A stretch of DNA of 64,000 bases from Chloracidobacterium sp. (GTDB lineage Bacteria; Acidobacteriota; Blastocatellia; Pyrinomonadales; Pyrinomonadaceae), in contig JADJXP010000002.1 in assembly GCA_016715795.1 (NCBI GenBank), positions 620,001-684,000 of the forward strand, written 5' to 3'. The notes beneath the pieces were generated by a model that had not been told where the DNA came from, ran no database searches, and saw nothing but the letters and a program-made list of their open reading frames with translations. Shown here in pieces: positions 7,351 to 15,373 of this stretch; within the stretch, counting starts at the first letter, position 1; the number at the start of each line of letters is the position of its first letter. Both the position numbers and the translations under genes were made by a program.

Positions 7351-9930
7351 TCAGTCCCCAAGTTTTGCGAGGAGAGAGGGCATCTCATCAAAGATCATCT
7401 CGTCCCACTTGCCTAGGGCATTTCGCTGTTTGAGCGATTCAACGATGCCGATCGCCTTAAGGATGGTGGCCCTCGCATCCCCCTTAAGGCCTAGTTTGAT
7501 CTCGGTGACGCCAACACTTTTGAGTGATTGAGCATAGTCGCGTTGGGCCACGAGGTTCTTTTCATCGGCGGCCAGTTTCCCAAAGACATCGGCACTTCGT
7601 CGGTACGCGGCGAGGGTGGCGGTTAGGTCATTCCGCTGTTTCTCGGCGTCGCCGAACCGTGTGTACAGGGTTCCGAGGTCGTCCAGGTAACCGATGTTTC
7701 GCGGCTCTCGCTCGATGAGTTCGAGCAGAGCTCGTTCGGATCTTTTGAGCTGCTCAAATCCAGCTTCGGTCCGCCCGATCAGCGTCAATAGGATGCCCTT
7801 GCGCGAGACGGCCTTTGCCAGGTCCTGTTTGGCCTGAGTGTCATACGGGTCTGCGTCCGCGGCTTTTCGCGCGACAGACAGTGCCTTTTCTGCAAAATCA
7901 AGCGACACGTCATTCTTGATCGTCTCAAACGTGCTGCTCGCCAGCGAATACACCTCGAATGTCGTCCGACGCACCCTGGTATCGGCTTCCGCCGCCGAAG
8001 CCAACCGGTCTGCGAAGCCAACGGCTCTCTCATTCTCGGCCTCGGCGAGGTCCTGCTTGCCATCCCACGACAAGCCGTTGCTGAGGTACGCGGAGGCTAG
8101 GGCCTTAAGCCGAAGTGTCTCGAGTCCGTCACCTAGCCCGTCCAGCCGTGCGACGATCTCGCGATACATGGGAATAGCAACGTCATATTGGTTGTTCGTA
8201 GCGTACTCGTGCGCGTGATCGATCTCAGTTGCGATAAGCGAAAGCATTAGTCCGACGTCGCTTGACTCCTCAGCGATAAGTGACCGATATATCGCAATGG
8301 CAGTCTCGGAATCTCGTAAAGTCGCCCCGACCTCGCGTTGTGCCGAGTGTATCCGAGCCAGCTCACGCGCAGCGGCAGCGAGCCTCATCCGGTTCTCGCG
8401 GGTCTGCGGTAGCGTCTGCAGGATCGACCGTGATTTCTCGTATGAAGCGATCGCTCCGACAAAGTCGCTTAGGTTGGGCTTAGTCGGATTGCCCTGAATG
8501 TCACCGATCTTTTGATACGCATCGGCGAGTTCGGCCTGGAGTTTTTCGTCCGATCGTGACTCGGCAGCCAGGCTGTCGAGATAACTAAGCCCGCGCGAGA
8601 CAAGCAGTTCTCGGGCTTCGGTCGATCCGGGGAGCCTGTCGATCTTAGGTGCGATCTCAAACAGCAGCGCGTTCGTCAACTGCCGCACTTCGGCAAATCG
8701 ACGCTCTGCGCGATCGCGTTCGGCGTTTGCCACGTCAGCCTGCCAGAGGGCAACTGCTAGTCCTGCGACCACTGAAAGTAGAACAACGAGGGTTGCCCCT
8801 ACGGCGAGTTTGTTTCGGGCGATGAACCGCGACGCGAGATAGCTGAACGTGCTCGGGCGTGCGGCGACCGGCCTGCCGTCGAGGAACCGCTCGATATCGG
8901 CCGAAAGTTCGGCGACGGAATCGTAGCGGCGTTCGGGCTCACGCCGCAGGCATTTGAGCACGATGTTGTCGAGGTCGCTTGATAGGCGCTGCGTCTTGCC
9001 GCTGATGATTCTCGACGGCGGGTCGGCCTGTGCGCTGTCGGCCGAGCGGGCGATCTCCTCGAATGAACGGCCCTCAAATCGGAAGGGTTTCTCGCGGGTG
9101 AGGAGTTCATACAGGACGACGCCGAGTGAGAATTGGTCAGTCGCCGTGGTGATCGATCCGCCCAATATCTGTTCGGGTGACGCGTAGGCGGGCGTGAAGG
9201 CACGCATCTCGGTCTGCGTCTTCTCGGCGTCGGCTTCAAACGCCTTTGCGAGGCCAAAATCGAGCAATTTTGGTTCGCCATCCGCTGTGACAAGGAGGTT
9301 CGTGGGCTTGATATCGCGATGGACGACAAGGTTGCTGTGAGCGTATGCGATCGCCGAACATACCTTGAGAAACAATGCAAGCTTCTCCTCGATGTTAAGT
9401 TGCTGCTGCTCGCAGTAGTCGACGAGAGTCTCGCCCTCAACGTATTCCATCGCGAGGTATGGCTCGCCTCGGTCGCTAACTCCGCCGTCATAAAGGGCCG
9501 CTATGTTCGTATGTCTGAGTCCGGCGAGGATCTGCCGCTCACGCCGAAACCGCTCAATGATCGCGCTGTCGGCAAGCGATTGGCGAACGACCTTCAGCGC
9601 TACCTGCATCGCGAATTCTCCGTCGTCGCGCTCGGCAAGGAAGACCGTGCCCATTCCGCCGCTGCCGATCTCACGAATGATGCGGTAGTTGCCAAAACGC
9701 CGGCCAGCGTGTCCATCCGCCGAGCTCATCAGTCTTGCAGCCAGGTCGATGGCATGCGTCTCGATCACAGGTTCGCCGCTCGCCTCAGCGCCAAGCAGCG
9801 ACAACACATCATGAAGCAGTCGCTCATCACCGTTGCACTCTTTAGTTAGGAATTCGAGCCGCCGCTCCGCCGGCATTTCGCGGGCGGCGGCGAAGAGGTG
9901 CTTCAGCTTTTGCCAGGCTGTATCATTCAT
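7351..9930 (-). CDS. Membrane-anchored serine/threonine protein kinase with TPR-like extracytoplasmic region
   Basis: An 859-residue Hanks-type kinase. The catalytic domain covers ~80-350: glycine loop GSGGMGTVF (89-97), ALK with Lys113, HRDIKPTN with Asp206, DFGLAKAF with Asp224, and SPEQILGG in the activation segment, so all key residues are present. A single transmembrane helix lies at ~374-396 (KLAVGATLVVLLSVVAGLAVALW). The remaining ~450 residues are alpha-helical repeats, likely TPRs, placed outside the cytoplasm. The first ~75 residues form a small helical domain common in this type. Its ATG overlaps the stop of the ECF sigma factor gene (ATGA), a frequent arrangement in Acidobacteriota and Planctomycetes in which the kinase is thought to act on the sigma factor or a shared pathway. 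Confidence 0.93.
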   Translation of the reverse strand: MNDTAWQKLKHLFAAAREMPAERRLEFLTKECNGDERLLHDVLSLLGAEASGEPVIETHAIDLAARLMSSADGHAGRRFGNYRIIREIGSGGMGTVFLAERDDGEFAMQVALKVVRQSLADSAIIERFRRERQILAGLRHTNIAALYDGGVSDRGEPYLAMEYVEGETLVDYCEQQQLNIEEKLALFLKVCSAIAYAHSNLVVHRDIKPTNLLVTADGEPKLLDFGLAKAFEADAEKTQTEMRAFTPAYASPEQILGGSITTATDQFSLGVVLYELLTREKPFRFEGRSFEEIARSADSAQADPPSRIISGKTQRLSSDLDNIVLKCLRREPERRYDSVAELSADIERFLDGRPVAARPSTFSYLASRFIARNKLAVGATLVVLLSVVAGLAVALWQADVANAERDRAERRFAEVRQLTNALLFEIAPKIDRLPGSTEARELLVSRGLSYLDSLAAESRSDEKLQAELADAYQKIGDIQGNPTKPNLSDFVGAIASYEKSRSILQTLPQTRENRMRLAAAARELARIHSAQREVGATLRDSETAIAIYRSLIAEESSDVGLMLSLIATEIDHAHEYATNNQYDVAIPMYREIVARLDGLGDGLETLRLKALASAYLSNGLSWDGKQDLAEAENERAVGFADRLASAAEADTRVRRTTFEVYSLASSTFETIKNDVSLDFAEKALSVARKAADADPYDTQAKQDLAKAVSRKGILLTLIGRTEAGFEQLKRSERALLELIEREPRNIGYLDDLGTLYTRFGDAEKQRNDLTATLAAYRRSADVFGKLAADEKNLVAQRDYAQSLKSVGVTEIKLGLKGDARATILKAIGIVESLKQRNALGKWDEMIFDEMPSLLAKLGD

Positions 9931-10490
9931 TGCGTCTGAGCATTGCCAAGCTCACGCTGAAACCACGCCTTGGCAAACGTCCATTCGCGCCGCACGGTCG
10001 TATCGCTGATGCCGAGGACGTATGCGGTCTCTTCGATCGTAAGCCCGCCAAAGAACCGCAGCTCGACTATCTTTGCCTGCCGCGGATCGACCTTTTCGAG
10101 GCTCCGCAGTACCTCTTCCAGGGCAAGCAGGTCGATCTGCCGGTTGTCGGGCAGGCTGACGGCCTCGTCGAGAACGAGTTTGTGGACAGTACGCCTGCCC
10201 GTTTGCCGCTTGCGCGCGTGATCGATCAGCACGTTTCGCATGACACCGGCGGCGACCGAAAAGAACTGTGCCCGGCTCTGCCATGACACGTTCTTCCAAT
10301 CTACCAGCCGAATGTAAGCCTCGTGAACAAGCGCCGTCGCCTGCAGCGTGTGGTCCGAGCGTTCATTCTGCATATATGCCCCGGCGAGCCGTCTCAGGTC
10401 GTCGTAGACAAGCTCCAACAACCGCTCAGGCGACTCTTCACCGGAACTCACATCATTCAGGACCTGGGTTATCTCGTCGGTGACTTCCAC
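9927..10490 (-). CDS. ECF-type RNA polymerase sigma factor (ECF-STK type)
   Basis: A 187-residue sigma-70 family protein. Region 2 covers ~25-100 (LLELVYDDLRRLAGAYM, TLQATALVHEAYIRLV, FFSVAAGVMRNVLIDHAR) and region 4 is the C-terminal helix-turn-helix (GLTIEETAYVLGISDTTVRREW). The HTLQATALVHEAY and DHARKRQ blocks are typical of the ECF group encoded beside Ser/Thr kinases (TIGR02999-like). The start is a GTG at 10488-10490; a perfect TATAAT on the minus strand lies only 14 bases upstream, so the transcript leader would be very short. No anti-sigma gene is present; the overlapping kinase gene is the probable regulator. Confidence 0.92.
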   Translation of the reverse strand: MEVTDEITQVLNDVSSGEESPERLLELVYDDLRRLAGAYMQNERSDHTLQATALVHEAYIRLVDWKNVSWQSRAQFFSVAAGVMRNVLIDHARKRQTGRRTVHKLVLDEAVSLPDNRQIDLLALEEVLRSLEKVDPRQAKIVELRFFGGLTIEETAYVLGISDTTVRREWTFAKAWFQRELGNAQTQ

Positions 10491-10504
10491 GGTTGACGTT
10501 ATCT

Positions 10505-10510
10505 ATTATA
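10505..10510 (-). promoter_or_regulatory. Candidate -10 element of the sigma/kinase operon
   Basis: TATAAT reads on the minus strand, 14 bases before the GTG of the ECF sigma gene. No good -35 hexamer is visible at 16-18 bases (TTCTCG at best), so recognition by another sigma factor or an activator is possible. Transcription from here would give a nearly leaderless mRNA. Confidence 0.35.
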
Positions 10511-10613
10511 GGTCTGCCAGCCTAAATCGAGAAAAAAAACCTCGCTGGTCGGGCGCTTTTCGCGGGTTTTCACGCCCTACTAGTTAGAACCCGTAAAAAG
10601 GAGGAACCGGCCC

Positions 10614-12374
10614 ATGAGATCGAAGTTACAATTCTTTATCACCGTCAATTGTCTTGTTATGTTGACTGCAACCGGGGTTGCTCTGGCCCAAGGGCCGGGC
10701 AAGATCGTCACGGCGATACGTCCCGGCGGGATTTGGGACTTTTATCAATATCAGATAGATGGCGCTGGGCCGACCCGCGTATCCTTCAGTCCGTCGTCCA
10801 TCAGCTCATTTTCCATGCTCAGCTATGACTTTTCGAGCGATGGCCGACGAGTAGCCTTTGAATTCTTCAACAACATCTATGTGATGCAATCGAACGGCAA
10901 AGAGGTGAGGCAACTGACCTTTACGAACAACAATTTTAATGCAGCGATCTCTCGTGACGGCAGCCTGGTCGCGTTTGCCAGTAGCCGAAATAACAACACA
11001 GACATCTATCTCATTAACTGGGACGGCTCAAATCTGCGGCGGTTGACGACCAATCAGTTCATTGATCAGCGTCCCTCGTTCTCGCCCGACGGCACCAAGA
11101 TCGTATTTGACACAAATCGCTTCTCTCAATTCGGCTTGCCGAACCTGATGCTGATCAATACCGACGGTACGAACGAGACTCGTCTGACGACCTTCTTCGA
11201 GTTCGGCGGCCGATTCTCGCCTGACGGTTCGACCATCGTTTATCAGGGCCGGACCGAGGCCGGCCAGAACAACTTCAATGAGATCTTCACGCTCAGCGTC
11301 GGTCCGGGCGGCACCTCAGGCCAACTGACGAATAATAACGTTCAGGACGAGAATCCGTCATTTTCGCTCGACGGTACAAAGATCGCTTTCGAGCGGTCGG
11401 TAATCTCGCCCTCAGGTGCCACGCGCGACCACATTTTCGTTATGAACGCTAACGGTAGCGACGTTCAGCAGGTCACGTTTCCGGACGCTATCAACGAGAA
11501 TCGCGAGGTCCCGCGGTGGATACCGTCAAACCACCTCGCCGTGCGTGTCCGGACCGCCGACTTTGACGGCGAAGGGAGCTCTGACCTGGCTGTGTTTCGC
11601 GGGGCTACGGGAGAATGGTTTCGAAAGGGCAGTTCCGGGGGCGCGTTCACCGGCCAGCCGTGGGGCGTTGCGTCTGACAATCTCGCCCATGCCGACTATG
11701 ACCGCGATGCCGTGACGGACTACGCCGTATTTAGGGAAGGGGCGTGGTGGATCTTGAACTCCAGCGACGGCAGCGTGCGGTTTGAACAATTCGGTTCGGC
11801 CGGCGATATCCCTATGCCCGGCGATTACGATGCTGACGGTCTTGCCGACATCGCGGTCTTCAGGCCCTCGACAGGAACATGGTGGCGTCGGAACAGCTCA
11901 AATTCGCAGGTCGTCGGCGTTCAGTTTGGGCAGAACGGTGATGTTCCAATGGCCGGCGATTTTGATGGTGATGCGAAGCGCGACATTGCTGTATTTCGTC
12001 CGTCCAACTCTTTTTGGTATTTCCTTCGCAGTAGCGACGGACAGCCAAGTGCCGCCCAGTTTGGTTCTCCCGGCGACGCACCGCTCAACGGTGATTTTAA
12101 TGGCGACGGCCGCGCTGACCTGGCCGTATTTCGCCCGTCAAACGGAACCTGGTACATAGCCCGTCCGACAGGAGTTCCGTCCCAGAATTTTGACGCGACG
12201 CCGTTCGGCATCACGACCGACAAACCAGTGCCAGCCGACTACGATGGCGACGGCAAGACCGATATCGCGGTGTTCCGCGACGGGACGTGGTGGATCCTTC
12301 GCAGTTCGACGGCCCAGGTCGTGAGCGAGCAATTCGGCCTGGCAACCGATAGACCAGTCGTTGCTTTGCAATAG
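10614..12374 (+). CDS. Secreted TolB-like propeller protein with VCBS/FG-GAP repeats
   Basis: A 586-residue exported protein. The start ATG follows AAAGGAGG (10597-10604) at ideal spacing, and the N-terminus is a signal peptide ending ATGVALAQ. Residues ~50-300 are PD40/TolB-type propeller repeats (RQLTFTNNNFNAAISRDG, RRLTTNQFIDQRPSFSPDG). The second half has about six repeats of the form DYDADGLADIAVFRPSTGTW, each with a calcium-loop-like DxDxDGxxD, typical of VCBS/FG-GAP seven-bladed propellers. Such proteins are common in this phylum and their ligands are unknown. The gene is divergent from the sigma/kinase operon across 123 bases and could share its control. Confidence 0.85.
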   Translation: MRSKLQFFITVNCLVMLTATGVALAQGPGKIVTAIRPGGIWDFYQYQIDGAGPTRVSFSPSSISSFSMLSYDFSSDGRRVAFEFFNNIYVMQSNGKEVRQLTFTNNNFNAAISRDGSLVAFASSRNNNTDIYLINWDGSNLRRLTTNQFIDQRPSFSPDGTKIVFDTNRFSQFGLPNLMLINTDGTNETRLTTFFEFGGRFSPDGSTIVYQGRTEAGQNNFNEIFTLSVGPGGTSGQLTNNNVQDENPSFSLDGTKIAFERSVISPSGATRDHIFVMNANGSDVQQVTFPDAINENREVPRWIPSNHLAVRVRTADFDGEGSSDLAVFRGATGEWFRKGSSGGAFTGQPWGVASDNLAHADYDRDAVTDYAVFREGAWWILNSSDGSVRFEQFGSAGDIPMPGDYDADGLADIAVFRPSTGTWWRRNSSNSQVVGVQFGQNGDVPMAGDFDGDAKRDIAVFRPSNSFWYFLRSSDGQPSAAQFGSPGDAPLNGDFNGDGRADLAVFRPSNGTWYIARPTGVPSQNFDATPFGITTDKPVPADYDGDGKTDIAVFRDGTWWILRSSTAQVVSEQFGLATDRPVVALQ

Positions 12375-12395
12375 ATTGTCAAATATCCGAAAAGG

Positions 12396-12422
12396 AACGG
12401 CCCGACTTGTCGTTCGGCCGTT
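12396..12422. terminator. Hairpin between convergent genes, probable bidirectional terminator
   Basis: AACGGCC..GA pairs with TC..GGCCGTT across a short loop between the stop of the propeller gene and the stop of zwf. The plus strand continues TTTCAATCTATG and the minus strand has CCTTTTCGG after the stem, so either orientation could work weakly. Confidence 0.5.
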
Positions 12423-14087
12423 TCAATCTATGATGTTTTTCCACAGCCGTCCGTCGGCGGCGAGCAGGCGGTCTGCCTCCTCGGGGCCCCACGTGCCTGC
12501 AGCGTAGTCGGGAAAATCGCGGTCGGGAATTGCGTTCCATACCTCAAGCACGGGATCGACGATCGCCCACGCAGCTTCGACCATGTCGGCACGTTGGAAC
12601 AAGGTAGCGTCGCCGATCATGCAGTCGTAGAGCAATCTCTCGTAACCGGTCGCGATCTGCTCGCCAAAGTGCTCGGCGTAATCGAAGTCCATATCGACCG
12701 GGCCGACATTAACGATCGGCCCCGGGACCTTTGCCCCGAAATGCAGCGTGATGCCCTCATCGGGCTGGATGTGTATGACGAGACGGTTCGTCCTGAGCCT
12801 TTCGATGCCTGTCTCGCGAAACAGCATGAAGGGCGCCTTTTTGAATTCGATGATGATGCTTGAATGCCTGCAGGGCATCCGTTTTCCTGTGCGGACGTAG
12901 AATGGGACATCGGCCCAACGCCAGTTGTCGATCGAGAGCTTGAGGGCAGCGAAGGTTTCCGTGTTTGAGTGTGGGGCGACTTTTTCCTCGTCTCTATAGG
13001 CCTTGACTCGCTCAGTTGAGCCCTTACTTACGTACGGGCTGCTGACACTGATCTCGCCACCGCCATACTGTCCTCTTGCGGTGCGGTTAAAGACCTCTTC
13101 GGGCGGGAATGGCTGGATTGCCTGCAGTATCTTGGCCTGTTCGTCGCGTACAGAATCGGCGTCAAAGGACACCGGCGGCTCCATCGCGGTGAGCGTTACG
13201 AGCTGCATAATGTGGTTCGGGATCATGTCCCGAAGAGCTCCCGCCGAATCGTAATAGCCGCCACGCTGCTCTACGCCAAGCGTCTCAGCGACCGTGATCT
13301 GCACGTGGTCGACAAAGTTCCGGTTCCAGATCGGCTCGAATATCGAGTTGCCAAAGCGGAACACCAAAATGTTCTGCACCGTCTCCTTGCCTAGGTAGTG
13401 GTCGATCCTGTAGATCTGCTTCTCCTTGAGTGAGCGGAGCAGGCTCGCATTGAGCTTCTTTGCCGACGCAAGGTCGCGGCCGAATGGCTTCTCATAGATG
13501 AACCGCCGCCAGGTGCCGTTTTCCTCTTTACCGAGGCCGTTCTTCACGACCTTTTGCGTCACATTCGCAAACAGGTCCGGCGGCGTCGCCAAATAGAAAA
13601 GATAGCTGTCTGGTATCTGATGTTCCGCCGTCACATGGCCCAGCAAGGCTTTCAGATCACCGAACAGCTTCTTATCATCGTCAAAATCGCCGCCGGTATA
13701 GTAGGTTCTCTCTGCGAACCAGTTGATGAGCTTTTCATCAACGGCGCCGTCGCGACTCTCCCTGTCGGAACGCGGGCTCCCAGCCCGCCCGTCGATTGCT
13801 TCTATTGCGGTGACGCCTGCGTTTGTTTCGGGCGGGCCAGGAGCCCGCGTTCCGACGTCTTGATTCCCGACGAACTCACGCAGATTCGCGATCATCTGTT
13901 CGCGATACTCTTCGCTCGTCATCTCCTGCCGCCCGATGCCGACGATGGCAAACTTGTGCGGCAGGAAATCGTCCTTCGCCAGATTATAGAGAGCAGGGAA
14001 GAGCTTCCGCTTGGTCAGATCGCCCGTCGCGCCAAAAATGACCATCACGCACGGCTCGGCTTTTTTTGTGTCGGACATTGTCACCAT
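12423..14087 (-). CDS. zwf: Glucose-6-phosphate 1-dehydrogenase with an in-frame repeat insertion
   Basis: The first enzyme of the oxidative pentose phosphate pathway, making 6-phosphogluconolactone and NADPH. The nucleotide-binding motif [16 protein letters not shown] is at ~18-33 and the substrate/catalytic motif RIDHYLGKE follows at ~225; later blocks such as [26 protein letters not shown] and FYVRTGKRM are all conserved. At 554 residues it is longer than the usual ~490-510. Most of the excess is a low-complexity stretch at residues ~77-112, encoded by a 93-base inverted repeat. It falls in a surface region before the conserved [20 protein letters not shown] and keeps the frame. ATGs at 14087 and 14078 are both possible starts; neither has a clear ribosome site. 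The gene ends against the convergent propeller gene. Confidence 0.95.
   Translation of the reverse strand: MVTMSDTKKAEPCVMVIFGATGDLTKRKLFPALYNLAKDDFLPHKFAIVGIGRQEMTSEEYREQMIANLREFVGNQDVGTRAPGPPETNAGVTAIEAIDGRAGSPRSDRESRDGAVDEKLINWFAERTYYTGGDFDDDKKLFGDLKALLGHVTAEHQIPDSYLFYLATPPDLFANVTQKVVKNGLGKEENGTWRRFIYEKPFGRDLASAKKLNASLLRSLKEKQIYRIDHYLGKETVQNILVFRFGNSIFEPIWNRNFVDHVQITVAETLGVEQRGGYYDSAGALRDMIPNHIMQLVTLTAMEPPVSFDADSVRDEQAKILQAIQPFPPEEVFNRTARGQYGGGEISVSSPYVSKGSTERVKAYRDEEKVAPHSNTETFAALKLSIDNWRWADVPFYVRTGKRMPCRHSSIIIEFKKAPFMLFRETGIERLRTNRLVIHIQPDEGITLHFGAKVPGPIVNVGPVDMDFDYAEHFGEQIATGYERLLYDCMIGDATLFQRADMVEAAWAIVDPVLEVWNAIPDRDFPDYAAGTWGPEEADRLLAADGRLWKNIID
13764..13856. repeat. REP/BIME-like double-hairpin inverted repeat inside zwf
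   Basis: Two 28-base arms (13764-13791 and 13829-13856) are inverted copies of each other with 26 of 28 positions matching, separated by 37 bases. Each arm itself contains a small palindrome: GCGGGCT-CCC-AGCCCGC on the left and GCGGGC-N5-GCCCGC on the right. The element is exactly 93 bases (31 codons), so it adds residues without shifting the frame. This nested structure resembles REP doublets moved by RAYT transposases, but no RAYT gene or second copy was found in the window. Confidence 0.75.
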
Positions 14088-14200
14088 TGTGCCACATACT
14101 GTCCCGCGGGAGGGAAATAAATTCGATATCTCATAAGCGCAACAATATCAATAAGTTGCAGTTGAAATTCCCAATATCGGGGCCCAAGTGCCCCGCTGCT

Positions 14201-14417
14201 GTCCCGCTCGCCAAAGGGACGAATAACTATGTATGTTTTCAATAGCTTACAGCCATTTTTGACGCCCGTCCTGCGATTCTTGAAAAAAAACTTTTCGGGA
14301 CGCGAATGTTCTGTGTGTCCGCGAAGCGTCCCGCCGGTGACTGGGACAGGTAACCATAAGTGTTTTCAATGAATTACGTCGAATTTTGTCCTTGTCTCGT
14401 TGACTTTTTGAAAAAAT
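14201..14417. repeat. Tandem imperfect ~90-base repeat, two copies 127 bases apart
   Basis: Copy 1 is 14201-14290 and copy 2 is 14328-14417. Both open with a GTCCC...GGGAC inverted repeat of 20 bases and share TGTTTTCAAT and a terminal TTGAAAAAA. Over the 35 bases from GGGAC onward 25 positions match. A third weaker copy starts at 14101 (GTCCCGC, then CATAAG and ATCAATAAGTT). Confidence 0.55.
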
Positions 14418-14465
14418 AAATGCAAGGCTTTAGAATATCTCGCGTCGATGTGAGTGTTGTGACTA
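14283..14465 (-). ncRNA. Candidate small RNA upstream of zwf
   Basis: On the minus strand a promoter-like sequence (TTGACA, 17 bases, TACGCT; 14500-14472) is followed about 180 bases later by an 8-bp perfect stem (CGGGACGC at 14333-14326 with GCGTCCCG at 14303-14296), then AAAAG and a run of eight T. That layout matches a free-standing ~180-nt transcript. The start near 14465 is estimated. It could instead be a zwf leader or attenuator. No family was recognised. Confidence 0.3.
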
Positions 14466-14471
14466 TGAAAC

Positions 14472-14500
14472 AGCGTATCACAGCACCAACGTTTTGTCAA
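14472..14500 (-). promoter_or_regulatory. Sigma70-like promoter reading toward zwf
   Basis: TTGACA (14500-14495) is a perfect -35 hexamer; after 17 bases TACGCT (14477-14472) is a weak -10. It lies just downstream of the ybeY stop and would drive the candidate RNA and possibly zwf. Confidence 0.4.
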
Positions 14501-14517
14501 GGAATTTCTGAATGCGC

Positions 14518-14967
14518 TTACGCGATATCGAGCGTTTTCCGAAGCCCGATCTCGCGTGCGTCCATCTCACCGTTGTCCGTCTCATGGTCGTAGCCACACA
14601 GATGAAGCACTCCGTGGAGGATCAGTTGTTTTATCTCGGTCTCAAGGTCCAGGCCGTTCTCGACGGCTTGCCGTTCGGCCTGTTCGGCTGAGATAACGAT
14701 ATCGCCCAAAAAAGCAGTGGTGAACGGTGAGTGGTGAGTGGTGAGCTCAAGATCGTCCGGCTCGTGCGGAAACGACAACACATCGGTTGTCACGTCCTTG
14801 CCGCGAAAGAACTGATTCAACGGCTTCATCCGCCGGTCCGAGACAAAGGCGACGGAGAAGGTCTTGCCTTTCCATTCGTCGCCCGCGGCGGAGAGATCGG
14901 CCACGAATGCACGAATAGCGGCTGTGTCGATCTTGACCTTGCGTTGGAGGTTAACGAGGTCGATCAC
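14518..14967 (-). CDS. ybeY: Endoribonuclease YbeY (16S rRNA 3' maturation)
   Basis: A 149-residue metal-dependent RNase. The zinc motif HGVLHLCGYDH (H-x3-H-x5-H) is intact near residue 118, preceded by GDIVIS and the LNQFFRGKDVTTDVLSFP block. The enzyme takes part in 16S rRNA end processing and ribosome quality control. The start is GTG at 14965-14967, directly abutting the hicB stop TAG. A short segment around residues 75-88 (LELTTHHSPFTTAF) is unusual for the family and is encoded by a heptanucleotide repeat. In most bacteria ybeY follows phoH directly; here two toxin-antitoxin genes lie between them. Confidence 0.94.
   Translation of the reverse strand: MIDLVNLQRKVKIDTAAIRAFVADLSAAGDEWKGKTFSVAFVSDRRMKPLNQFFRGKDVTTDVLSFPHEPDDLELTTHHSPFTTAFLGDIVISAEQAERQAVENGLDLETEIKQLILHGVLHLCGYDHETDNGEMDAREIGLRKTLDIA
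14717..14744. repeat. Heptanucleotide tandem repeat inside ybeY
   Basis: Four 7-base units (GTGGTGA, ACGGTGA, GTGGTGA, GTGGTGA) lie back to back within the coding region. They encode the odd Thr/His-rich loop just before the conserved GDIVIS strand. The period of seven matches the intergenic array at 23476. Confidence 0.75.
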
Positions 14968-15180
14968 CTAGGCGGGGACCTCGACGTACTGAACGACGGA
15001 GTGCGGAAAGGGGATGGGTAGATTGTCTTCTCTTAGCGACTCAATATGAAGCTCGATAGCCTCGTGGATCAGCCCAAGCACTTCCTCCTCCGTTTCTGCA
15101 ACTGCCACGCAACCAGGCAGATCGGGAACGTAGGCACCGAAGCTGTTATCACCTTTTTCGACAACTACCATGTATTTCAT
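14968..15180 (-). CDS. hicB: HicB-family antitoxin, short form
   Basis: A 70-residue protein with the HicB/UPF0150 fold signature: MKYMVVVEKGDNSFGAYVPD, then LPGCVAVAETEEEVLGLI, and helix IHEAIELHIESL. It should bind and neutralise the HicA RNase encoded 7 bases upstream. It consists only of the partially degraded RNase-H-like domain. The C-terminal helix-turn-helix or ribbon-helix-helix DNA-binding part found in longer HicB proteins is missing, so autoregulation is unlikely; expression probably depends on the phoH transcript. Its stop abuts the ybeY start. Confidence 0.88.
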   Translation of the reverse strand: MKYMVVVEKGDNSFGAYVPDLPGCVAVAETEEEVLGLIHEAIELHIESLREDNLPIPFPHSVVQYVEVPA

Positions 15181-15187
15181 AGAGTTC

Positions 15188-15373
15188 CTATTTTAGCCCT
15201 GCCTGCTTCAAAATGCTATTCAAAGTTCCAGGCGGGATCTCGATGCTCTCTTTACCCGCGAGGGTTACGGTTCCGGGTTTGTCAGGGTGCTTGAACTGGC
15301 GATGACTGCCGCGAATTCGCTCCAGCCGCCAGCCATCGCGTTCCAGAATGCGGATCATCTCCTTTACTTTCAT
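15188..15373 (-). CDS. hicA: HicA-family toxin (mRNA interferase)
   Basis: A 61-residue double-stranded-RNA-binding-like protein. [15 protein letters not shown] is followed by the catalytic GSHRQF with His24, then [15 protein letters not shown] and the terminal [10 protein letters not shown], all typical for HicA, which cleaves mRNA in a ribosome-independent way. The gene order toxin then antitoxin is usual for this family. Its ATG overlaps the phoH stop (ATGA on the minus strand at 15373-15370), so toxin translation is tied to phoH. The active-site His is present, so it could be functional. Confidence 0.9.
   Translation of the reverse strand: MKVKEMIRILERDGWRLERIRGSHRQFKHPDKPGTVTLAGKESIEIPPGTLNSILKQAGLK

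Larger units (their letters stand above)
14088..14517. other. 430-base intergenic region with diverged repeats and RNA signals
   Basis: No convincing reading frame lies between ybeY and zwf. The region is AT-richer than its neighbours. It contains three diverged copies of a unit beginning GTCCCGC (at 14101, 14201 and 14328). The last two each start with a 20-base GTCCC...GGGAC hairpin and continue with TAAC.AT...TGTTTTCAAT and then a run ending TTGAAAAAA. A minus-strand promoter-like sequence and a hairpin with a T-run are described separately. Confidence 0.7.

Noticed and set aside
13554..14120. 188-codon plus-strand frame opposite zwf
   Set aside because: Zwf is strongly conserved on the other strand; this frame is a shadow, extended by the inverted repeat being open on both strands.
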